Origin: T1Sed10-7 sp046483565
GTDB taxonomy: Bacteria; Actinomycetota; Nitriliruptoria; Nitriliruptorales; Nitriliruptoraceae
Direction of reading: 5' to 3'
NCBI GenBank assembly: GCA_046483565.1
Contig: JAWOCZ010000165.1
Location: 1-5,226, forward strand
DNA: 5,226 nt
Below the pieces are notes generated by a model, which had not been told where the DNA came from, did not search any database, and saw only the letters and a list, made by a program, of their open reading frames with translations. The position numbers were made by a program, and so were the translations under genes. Shown piece after piece: positions 1 to 4,207 of the stretch (positions within the stretch are counted from its first letter, which is position 1; each line of letters begins with the position of its first letter).

Positions 1-53
1 ACGGGTAGGCAGCGGCCGCTCCGCCCGGTGAGTCGACCGGTCGGCTTGCCGAT

Positions 54-302
54 TCAGCCGGCGGGTAGGAGCCGTTCCAGGGCGGCGGTGCCGTCGAAGT
101 AGTTGGCGTGGGTGCGACGCACGGTGTCGAGGGAGTCGGAGCCGATCAGGACCACCTCGATGTGTTCCTGCTCGGCGAAGTGCCGCTCGGCAGCGTCGTA
201 GGCGCGGAGCGCGTCAGCGGCGTCGGCGAAGACGGTGACCTCCTGGTGCATCGCACCCTGCTGGTGGTCGAACACGATGAGGAACTGCGACAGCTCAGGC
301 AT
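54..302 (-). CDS. Small conserved-looking hypothetical protein, third gene of the parDE operon
   Basis: Protein of 82 residues with no function I can assign. It reads as a small soluble alpha/beta protein: an N-terminal beta strand (SQFLIVFDH, residues 5-13), an alanine-rich helix (about 27-45), then a distinctive stretch IEVVLIGSDSLDTVRRTHANYF at about 48-69 (strand, Ser/Asp-rich turn, helix, aromatic end). No signal peptide or membrane segment is visible. From memory this block resembles small uncharacterised actinobacterial proteins, but I cannot name a family. The ATG at 302 is supported by a Shine-Dalgarno GGAG (plus-strand 309-312) 6 nt upstream. The gene starts 23 bp after the parE stop on the same strand with no promoter visible between, so it is probably co-transcribed with parD and parE. 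Whether it contributes to the TA system or is merely downstream is unknown. Confidence 0.75.
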   Translation of the reverse strand: MPELSQFLIVFDHQQGAMHQEVTVFADAADALRAYDAAERHFAEQEHIEVVLIGSDSLDTVRRTHANYFDGTAALERLLPAG

Positions 303-325
303 CGTGATCTCCGTCCCTGGGCCGG

Positions 326-661
326 TCAGGTGTCGGTCGCTGCGTCCTGGAGGCTCGCTGGGATGTCGCGGTGAGCGTGAAGGACCCGCAGGACGTCGAG
401 GTGGTCCGTCGGCTCGAGGTAGAAGATGAGGTAGGGGAACCGTCGTACGGGGTGTGTCCGCAGTCCCGGCCAGTCGAGTTCGACGGCGTATCGGGGGGAT
501 CCGATCCGGGGTTGCCGCGCGATGATCGTGAAGGCCTGCTGGGCGGCGTCGATGAACCGATGTGCCGTCGCTGCGTCGACCTCGGCGGCGTACTGAGCCG
601 CGGTATCGCGCAGGTCCTGCGTGGCGAGCCTGCGCGGGACGACCGGGTACCGCTCACTCAC
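326..661 (-). CDS. parE: ParE-like toxin of a type II toxin-antitoxin system (RelE/ParE fold)
   Basis: Protein of 111 residues, within the usual 95-115 range for ParE toxins. Family-like features: an N-terminal helical pair (about 13-50, ending FTIIARQPRIGSPR), the basic strand segment LRTHPVRRFPYLIFY (67-81), and the C-terminal strand VLRVLHAHRDIPA (90-102), which matches the conserved RVLHxxRDIP end of ParE proteins. Characterised ParE toxins poison DNA gyrase, while RelE relatives cut mRNA on the ribosome; the target here is inferred from the family. The start is GTG at 661 and overlaps the end of parD by 8 bp. There is no convincing Shine-Dalgarno, so translation is probably coupled to parD. 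The reading frame is intact and the C-terminal tail is short, as expected for a working toxin. A long opposite-strand frame (371-790) is a shadow of this GC-rich gene. Confidence 0.9.
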   Translation of the reverse strand: MSERYPVVPRRLATQDLRDTAAQYAAEVDAATAHRFIDAAQQAFTIIARQPRIGSPRYAVELDWPGLRTHPVRRFPYLIFYLEPTDHLDVLRVLHAHRDIPASLQDAATDT

Positions 662-893
662 CGGACGTCGCGTCCACCCCGTCGCGTAGGTCGTCGAAGT
701 AGCGGTCGTCGGCGACTGGCCCCGGTTCGGAGGCGGCGCCGGCGAGCAGGAGGTCGCGGAGGTGCTGGCGGTCCTGGTCGCGTCGGATGAGATCGCGGAC
801 GTACTCGCTGGTCGTGCCGTAGCGGCGCTGGGCGATCTGATCCTCGACGAACGAGCGGAGGGATTCGGGGAGGGAGATGTTCATCGTCGGCAT
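654..893 (-). CDS. parD: ParD-like ribbon-helix-helix antitoxin
   Basis: Protein of 79 residues, typical for ParD. The N-terminus MPTMNISLPESLRSFVEDQI is the RHH beta strand plus first helix. It is followed by the signature GTTSEYVRDLIRRDQ (26-40), the loop and second helix of ParD/CopG DNA-binding dimers. The acidic C-terminal half (DDRYFDDLRDGVD, 62-74) is the expected flexible toxin-wrapping region. In the family, ParD neutralises ParE by direct binding and the complex represses its own promoter. The ATG at 893 is preferred because a -10 hexamer ends 6 nt upstream, which predicts a leaderless message; the alternative ATG at 884 (Met4) would truncate the DNA-binding strand. No Shine-Dalgarno precedes 893. 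The gene overlaps parE by 8 bp. Confidence 0.92.
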   Translation of the reverse strand: MPTMNISLPESLRSFVEDQIAQRRYGTTSEYVRDLIRRDQDRQHLRDLLLAGAASEPGPVADDRYFDDLRDGVDATSGE

Positions 894-929
894 GTTTGCA
901 GTCTACGATGGGTTGGCAAACCTTGGCAA
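894..929 (-). promoter_or_regulatory. Predicted leaderless promoter and operator of parDE
   Basis: Read on the minus strand, a -35 TTGCCA (plus 924-929, 5 of 6 to TTGACA) is followed after 18 bp by a -10 TAGACT (plus 900-905, 4 of 6 to TATAAT). The -10 ends 6 nt before the parD ATG, so transcription is predicted to begin at or next to the start codon. The same stretch carries a tandem repeat of TTGGCAA (plus 913-919 and 923-929, one helical turn apart) and an inverted repeat GTTTGC/GCAAAC (894-899 and 916-921). Both are plausible RHH binding sites for ParD autorepression. Promoter and operator functions are inferred. Confidence 0.5.
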
Positions 930-1439
930 GGGCGGTGTAGCACGATGGCGCGCCCGCGGGGTGAGCTCGGCCGACCACTGCTGTCTCGGGGCCTCTCGCG
1001 GTCGGCTGCGTGGGTGAACCTTCCGCGTAGCCACGTCGAGTTGTTGGCGATGCTTCCCGACGGCCGAGTGTGACCCCGGCTACCCGTCAAGGCAGCCACC
1101 GTGCTCGCCGGAGGGTGCATGACCGCCGGCGGCCCGGTCAGCCACCCGTGCTGTCCAGCAGCCGCGCCCGCCGCTCCAACTCCGCATCCGTAGGTCGCTG
1201 CCCGCGCCCGGAGATCAGCAGCGTCAGCCCGGCAAGCCCCCAGCCCGAACACCGCCAACCCGACGTCGCGTACGGCGACCATCAGGCACGACCGCCTACT
1301 CGTCGGTCGCGCTGCGGGGACGCTGCCGAGCGCGCTACGGGCGCTGTGGCAACCGTTTCGCCGACGGAGCGTTCTGGTCGGCTTCGGCCTGCTGGCCGGT
1401 CGCGCGTGTCCACCGTCACCTCGCGCCGTGATCCCGGGG
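930..1439. other. Gene-poor interval between the parDE and vapBC modules
   Basis: About 500 bp lie between the two divergent TA modules. Apart from the possible broken small membrane-protein gene at 1138-1282 (minus), I see no convincing gene. Long frames here (such as minus 881-1465 and the plus frame from 1070 running into vapB) have shuffled, Arg/Pro/Ser-rich translations typical of non-coding GC-rich DNA. A short plus frame, ATG 945 to stop 1073 (42 codons, including WVNLPRSHVELLAMLPDGRV), is the least random-looking piece on that strand, but it has no good Shine-Dalgarno and no recognised relatives. No terminator with a T tract was found. Confidence 0.5.
1138..1282 (-). pseudogene. Possible small single-span membrane protein, broken by one extra G
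   Basis: From ATG 1282 the minus strand reads MVAVRDVGLAVFGLG. After a run of five Gs (plus 1237-1241), this frame loses sense, while the neighbouring frame continues as LAGLTLLISGRG, then QRPTDAELERRARLLDSTGG, and stops at TGA 1138-1140. Dropping one G from the run joins the two parts into a product of about 47 residues. It would have one hydrophobic span crossing the join (about residues 7-20), a short basic turn and an amphipathic charged tail (TDAELERRARLL), a common design for small actinobacterial membrane proteins. I recognise no family. It could be a recent pseudogene, a sequencing error in the G run, a programmed frameshift, or chance. The downstream part has no start codon of its own. 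Only a weak AGGCGG lies upstream of the ATG. Confidence 0.35.
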
Positions 1440-1474
1440 TTGCATCCTTGTGTAGTCGCATGCAAAATGCATGC
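1440..1474 (+). promoter_or_regulatory. Predicted leaderless promoter with a perfect inverted-repeat operator for vapBC
   Basis: A perfect 7-bp inverted repeat, GCATGCA-AAA-TGCATGC, occupies 1458-1474 and ends at the base before the vapB ATG. It covers a -10-like hexamer CAAAAT (1463-1468, 4 of 6), with TTGCAT (1440-1445, 3 of 6) 17 bp upstream as a weak -35. The -10 ends 6 nt before the ATG and no Shine-Dalgarno is present, so a leaderless transcript is predicted. VapB/FitA-type RHH proteins with their VapC partners are known to bind such palindromes and repress their own operon. A site in this position would block polymerase directly. The palindrome is seen directly; binding is inferred. 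Confidence 0.6.
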
Positions 1475-1708
1475 ATGACGTCCATCACGATCCGAAACGT
1501 CCCCGACGATGTGCGGGATGAACTCGCCGCGCGGGCCCGCCTGTCGGGGCGCTCCCTGCAGGAGTACCTGCGCTCGGAGCTCTCAGAGCTCGCTCGTCGC
1601 CCGGACCCCGATGTGCTCATCGCGGGAGCTCGCCGGCGAACCAGCCGCACGGGCAGCCAGCTGTCGGCCGAGCAGATCCTCGCCCATCGCGATCGTGATC
1701 GGACGTGA
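1475..1708 (+). CDS. vapB: VapB/FitA-type ribbon-helix-helix antitoxin
   Basis: Protein of 77 residues. The N-terminus MTSITIRNVPDDVRDELAAR is a textbook FitA/VapB RHH strand and first helix. SGRSLQEYLRSELSELA (24-40) forms the turn and second helix for DNA binding and dimerisation. The C-terminal part (RRTSRTGSQLSAEQILAHRDRDR, 54-76) matches the tail of this subfamily, which binds into the PIN-domain active site, often through its arginines. The ATG at 1475 is chosen because homology begins there and it abuts the operator palindrome. The same frame stays open back to 1070, but that extension is low-complexity and not credible. The stop (TGA 1706-1708) overlaps the vapC start by one base. Role: neutralises VapC and, with it, autoregulates the operon. 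Confidence 0.93.
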   Translation: MTSITIRNVPDDVRDELAARARLSGRSLQEYLRSELSELARRPDPDVLIAGARRRTSRTGSQLSAEQILAHRDRDRT

Positions 1709-2097
1709 TGGTCGTCGACTCATCGGTGGTCGTGGCCGCGCTGGTCGATAGCGGTCCCGACGGCGACTGGGCTGCCGACACCCTCCGAGGACAAGCCCTC
1801 GCCGCTCCCCACCACCTGCCGATCGAAGCTGCCAATGTCCTCCGCCGCGCCGTGCTCGCCGGAGACCTCTCGCCGGACAGTGCCTCCCTGGCACATGCCG
1901 ACCTACTGGCGCTGCGGGTCGAGCTGTTCCCCTACGCACCGTTGGCCGACCGGTGTTGGCAACTGCGCGACAACGTGACCACCTACGACGCCGCCTACAT
2001 CGCCCTGGCCGAGCAGCTCCACGCGGCCCTGGCGACGCTCGACGCTCGACTCGCGCGCTCCTCGGGTCCACGGTGCGAGTTCGCCACCCCTGACTAG
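1708..2097 (+). CDS. vapC: VapC-type PIN-domain ribonuclease toxin
   Basis: Protein of 129 residues, a normal VapC length. It opens MVVDSSVVVAALVD, the first PIN strand carrying catalytic Asp4. The other expected metal-binding acids are Glu40 (LPIEAANVLRR), Asp94 (TTYDAAYIALAE) and Asp112 (ATLDARLAR), so the active site appears complete. VapC enzymes are Mg/Mn-dependent endoribonucleases; many cut tRNA anticodons or the 23S sarcin-ricin loop, but the target here cannot be read from sequence. The ATG at 1708 (TGATG overlap with the vapB stop) is preferred. A GTG at 1705 would add one residue and give a 4-bp overlap. There is no clear Shine-Dalgarno, which fits coupling to vapB. The frame is intact and presumably functional. 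Confidence 0.94.
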   Translation: MVVDSSVVVAALVDSGPDGDWAADTLRGQALAAPHHLPIEAANVLRRAVLAGDLSPDSASLAHADLLALRVELFPYAPLADRCWQLRDNVTTYDAAYIALAEQLHAALATLDARLARSSGPRCEFATPD

Positions 2098-2257
2098 CCC
2101 GCCGCTCGTCACCCTCGTCTGGTCGGGACACTGACCGCCATGGGCTGGATCGGCGGACCGGCCGCCCCACCCGTCGTCACTGCGAGCTCGTCCGCGGCCA
2201 ACTGGGGAACGTGTCTACAGCCGTCCGGCCCGTCTCCGATCCGGCTCCGTCGCTCCT

Positions 2258-2488
2258 GGCCTTGCGCTGCTGGCGTCGCGGCTGATCGGCAACCATCCGC
2301 TGCCGGATGGCAACAAGCGGCTGGGGTACCTGTGCGCGCTCGAGTTCGTCGCACGCAACGGCGGGACGTGGACCCACCCACCCGACGACGCGGCGGGTGG
2401 CGAGACCGTCGTCAAGATCGAAGGCATTGCTGCCGGAGCGATCGGTGAGGACGAGTTCACCGCGTGGATCGCCGCACGGTTCGAGTGA
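2258..2488 (+). pseudogene. Remnant of a Doc/Fic-family toxin (C-terminal part only)
   Basis: In the frame ending at TGA 2486-2488, the translation from about 2258 reads as the second half of a death-on-curing protein. It has a helix LALLASRLIGNH, the Fic/Doc motif HPLPDGNKRLGYL (about 2291-2329), then LEFVARNGGTW, an acidic linker, and a final helical part (ETVVKIEGIAAGAIGEDEFTAWIAARFE). The catalytic His and the DGNKR loop are preserved. Upstream of about 2258 the frame loses any Doc resemblance and hits a stop at 2132-2134, with no start codon in the recognisable part. The N-terminal half (about 50-60 residues) is therefore missing, and no partner antitoxin is present. It differs clearly from the complete Doc at 2884-3264, with a different subfamily motif and tail, so it is not a local duplicate. 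Most likely an inactive relic of a fourth TA module. Confidence 0.75.
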
Positions 2489-2519
2489 CCTCGGCGGGCC
2501 TCGCGAACCCGGGCCGAAC

Positions 2520-2531
2520 GCGGACGTCCGC
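2520..2531. repeat. Perfect 12-bp palindrome
   Basis: GCGGACGTCCGC is fully self-complementary and lies between the Doc remnant and the RHH-Doc module. It could be a regulator site, possibly a relic operator, or chance in GC-rich DNA. Confidence 0.35.
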
Positions 2532-2550
2532 ACCTTGGCAACGTCGGTAG

Positions 2551-2586
2551 GCGCGTGGTGACGTCGCTGGTCAGCGACCCACGCGC
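2551..2586. terminator. Strong hairpin between the Doc remnant and the RHH-Doc module; possible terminator
   Basis: The outer arms GCGCGTGG (2551-2558) and CCACGCGC (2579-2586) pair perfectly. The inner arms GTCGCT (2563-2568) and AGCGAC (2573-2578) pair around a GGTC tetraloop. This gives 14 GC-rich pairs, interrupted only by a 4-nt bulge (TGAC, 2559-2562). There is no following T tract, so it is not a classical intrinsic terminator, but many actinobacterial terminators lack one. It may insulate the downstream TA promoter, or be a recombination or protein-binding site. The structure is seen; the function is inferred. Confidence 0.45.
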
Positions 2587-2657
2587 GGATGGACGTTGAT
2601 TGGCGCGACGATGGTCACGCTGCACGAACACGAGGCCGGAACCAACCGCCGGACTGC

Positions 2658-2680
2658 TACCAGAGTGGTATCGTCGCCGC
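2658..2680 (+). promoter_or_regulatory. Predicted promoter/operator of the RHH-Doc operon
   Basis: A perfect inverted repeat TACCA-GAG-TGGTA (2658-2670) overlaps a -10-like TATCGT (2669-2674, TANNNT type) that ends 6 nt before the antitoxin ATG at 2681. No convincing -35 and no Shine-Dalgarno are visible. The arrangement copies that of the other two modules and suggests a leaderless, autoregulated transcript. The repeat is short, so the confidence is moderate. Confidence 0.45.
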
Positions 2681-2887
2681 ATGGCTCTCACCTTGCGTAC
2701 TGACGAAGAACTCGAGCAGGCTCTGGCTGCGCTCGCCGAGAGCGAAGGACTGTCTCGTCAGGAAGTGATCCGCCGGGCCGTGCTCGAGCGTTACGAGCGG
2801 GCGGGCCATCGAGCCCGGGTCGAGGCGAGTGCCGACAAGCTGATCGATCGCTGGGGTGACGTGCTCGACCGGCTCGGCTCGGTGTGA
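2681..2887 (+). CDS. Ribbon-helix-helix (CopG-type) antitoxin paired with Doc
   Basis: Protein of 68 residues. MALTLRTDEELEQALAALAE is an RHH strand and first helix. GLSRQEVIRRAVLERYER (23-40) is the typical turn and second helix. The charged C-terminal region (RVEASADKLIDRWGDVLDRL, 46-65) would be the toxin-binding part. Classical Doc partners are Phd proteins with a different fold, so this is an RHH-Doc pairing, an arrangement I believe is common in actinobacteria. No Fic-inhibitory (S/T)xxxE(G/N) motif is present. The ATG at 2681 is chosen because the RHH domain begins there; an earlier in-frame start at 2600 would add 27 unrelated residues and lie upstream of the predicted promoter. The stop overlaps the doc GTG by 4 bp. 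Confidence 0.88.
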   Translation: MALTLRTDEELEQALAALAESEGLSRQEVIRRAVLERYERAGHRARVEASADKLIDRWGDVLDRLGSV

Positions 2888-3264
2888 CGAAGCGGCCCGA
2901 TGACGAGGTGGAGTACCTCGATCTGGAGGATCTGCTCGGTCTGACCCGCGCGCTGCACGCCGGGCCGGTTCGTGACCTCGGTCTGCTCGACTCGTCTTGC
3001 GCCAGGCCGCGATCAACCGCCTTCGGTGCCGATGCCTACCCGAGGTTGGAGGACAAGGCGGCGGCGTTGCTGCACTCTCTCGCCCGCAACCATGCGCTGG
3101 TCGACGGGAACAAGCGCCTGGCCTGGCTCGCGACCGTGGTGTTCCTTGACCTGAACGGACAGACCGTCGAACTCGACGACGAGGCCGCCTTCGATCTCGT
3201 CATGGCGGTCGCCGAGGGAAGCCTTGCAGTGGCGGAGATCGCCGTGCGCCTGAGGACCGGCTGA
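2884..3264 (+). CDS. doc: Doc (death-on-curing) Fic-fold toxin
   Basis: Protein of 126 residues, the usual Doc size. YLDLEDLLGLTRALHAGPVRDLGLLDSSCARPR (11-43) is the N-terminal helical region. FGADAYPRLEDKAAALLHSLARNH (47-70) leads into the motif HALVDGNKRLAWL (70-82), with catalytic His70, Asp74, Asn76, Lys77 and Arg78. VVFLDLNG follows, then a C-terminal helix pair. Having DGNK rather than the Fic DGNG fits Doc enzymes, which phosphorylate elongation factor Tu instead of AMPylating targets; the activity here is inferred from that family rule. The start is GTG at 2884, overlapping the antitoxin stop (GTGA), so it is probably translated by coupling. Its stop, TGA 3262-3264, is in the same reading frame as the serpin fragment that follows. 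The toxin looks intact. Confidence 0.93.
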   Translation: MTKRPDDEVEYLDLEDLLGLTRALHAGPVRDLGLLDSSCARPRSTAFGADAYPRLEDKAAALLHSLARNHALVDGNKRLAWLATVVFLDLNGQTVELDDEAAFDLVMAVAEGSLAVAEIAVRLRTG

Positions 3265-3276
3265 CATGCTCATCGG

Positions 3277-3960
3277 GTGGTGCTGCTCGGCGACCGTCGA
3301 CTACGTCAGCTTCGTGCAGGACTGCTGCTCAACGCCGTGTACTTCCTCGGGACCTGGACGACCACGTTCGACGAGGACCAGACGGGTGATGCGCCGCTCC
3401 GGTTGGCTGACGGCAGCCAGGTCGAGGTGGCGATGATGCACCGCTCCGACCCGGAGCTTCAGACCGCGTCCGGTGACGGGTTCACGATGTTCCGGCTGCC
3501 CTACGGTGAGGATGAGCGGTTCGGGATGGAGGTGCTGCTGCCCGACGAGGACGTGCCGCTGGAGGATCTGCTCGTGGACCTCGATCTCGACACGTGGCAG
3601 GCAGCGGTCAGCCAGCTGGCACCCTCGACGCCGTCGCAGCTGGGGTTGCCGAGGTTCGAGCTCGAGTGGGACGCCGAACTGAACAACGCCATGCAACAGC
3701 TCGGGATCGTCTCGGCGTTCGGTGGTGGGGACTTCACGCCGATGTCGCCGGCGAACCCGTGGCTGGAGACGGTCGCGCAGAAGACCTACCTGCGCGTCGA
3801 TGAGGAAGGCACCGAGGCCGCTGCCGTCACCGGCGGGGCCATGGTCACATCCGCCGGACCACCACCGCTGCTCGTGGACCGGCCGTTCGCGTTCACCGTC
3901 AGCGATCGCCAGACCGGCACGATCCTGTTCCTCGGCACCGTGCACGACCCGCGTTCCTGA
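3277..3960 (+). CDS. Truncated serpin: C-terminal half only, probable gene remnant
   Basis: 227 codons match the second half of serine protease inhibitors of the serpin family (normally 370-400 residues). Landmarks: AGLLLNAVYFLGTW (14-27, strand s3A with the conserved Asn and Trp), FDEDQTGDAPLRLADG, VAMMH (51-55), FRLPYGED, MEVLLPD, LPRFELEWDAELNNAMQQLG (124-143), the hinge DEEGTEAAAVT (175-185), a reactive-centre loop, DRPFAFTVSD and TILFLGTVHDP (215-225). The hinge-to-DRPF spacing equals that of alpha-1-antitrypsin, placing P1-P1' at Ser192-Ala193. About 180 N-terminal residues are absent, including helices A-F and any signal peptide, so the product cannot fold as a normal inhibitor. The GTG start is only the first in-frame option after the Doc stop and has no Shine-Dalgarno. 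The expected shutter His before Lys (HK) is Gln168. The frame is otherwise undamaged, suggesting recent truncation. Confidence 0.85.
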   Translation: MVLLGDRRLRQLRAGLLLNAVYFLGTWTTTFDEDQTGDAPLRLADGSQVEVAMMHRSDPELQTASGDGFTMFRLPYGEDERFGMEVLLPDEDVPLEDLLVDLDLDTWQAAVSQLAPSTPSQLGLPRFELEWDAELNNAMQQLGIVSAFGGGDFTPMSPANPWLETVAQKTYLRVDEEGTEAAAVTGGAMVTSAGPPPLLVDRPFAFTVSDRQTGTILFLGTVHDPRS

Positions 3961-4207
3961 TCATCGCGCAGACCCGGCCGACACGACAGGAGAACGCCGA
4001 TGCTCCTCTTCGGGTGGCCGGTTGCTCTACGACCCTGTAGCGGGCCATCTCGTGATGTTCGCTGTTCGCGGTATGGGAACGTTCGGGCACTGCACACGGG
4101 TGCTGGTCGTCACCGCTCTCAACAGCCGTACATGCGCTCGGTTCACCGGGTTTCGCGACGATTCGCCGAGCTCGCGTGAGGGCACCTGATTCTTGGGTAT
4201 GGCTGCA
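3961..4207. other. Convergent interval with possible Kelch-repeat scraps
   Basis: The gap lies between the serpin stop and the methyltransferase stop. A good Shine-Dalgarno, AGGAGA (3988-3993), sits 6 nt before an ATG at 4000. The frame from it (to 4179, 59 codons) becomes Arg/Ser-rich and is unlikely to be a real protein. Its beginning, MLLFG, and the adjacent-frame stretch GGRLLYDPVAGHLVMF (4013-4063) both resemble Kelch or galactose-oxidase-type propeller motifs (YDPxxxxMVLFGG). This may be a frameshifted relic of such a gene. No strong terminator separates the two converging genes. Confidence 0.3.

Noticed and set aside
34..52. Palindrome CGACCGGTCG and small repeat TCGGC-TT-GCCGA after the first gene, as a terminator
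   Set aside because: The stems are short and overlapping, with too small a loop and no T tract.
371..790. Plus-strand open frame of 139 codons opposite parD and parE
   Set aside because: It is antiparallel to two recognisable genes and its Gly/Arg-rich translation has no family features; a GC-rich shadow.
881..1465. Minus-strand open frame of 194 codons
   Set aside because: The translation is random-looking except for the short MVAVRDVGLAVFGLG segment, which is explained by the broken small gene at 1138-1282.
1070..1474. N-terminal extension of vapB to an upstream ATG
   Set aside because: The extra 135 residues are Arg/Ser/Pro-rich and resemble nothing, and the extension would cross the operator and promoter.
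920..2541. Shared 10-mer ACCTTGGCAA at 920-929 and 2532-2541, as if the second were a parD operator relic
   Set aside because: Several shared 10-mers are expected by chance in a window this size, and the second copy lacks the tandem repeat.
2600..2680. Longer start for the RHH antitoxin
   Set aside because: The 27 added residues are unrelated to RHH proteins and include the predicted operator; the homologous start is 2681.
3301..3945. Minus-strand open frame opposite the serpin
   Set aside because: The opposite strand encodes clear serpin motifs; the antisense product is His/Arg/Gln-rich with no known features.
2884..3960. A Doc-serpin fusion protein by stop readthrough
   Set aside because: The two are in-frame, but a one-in-three coincidence is enough to explain that, and no readthrough or selenocysteine signal is seen at TGA 3262-3264.
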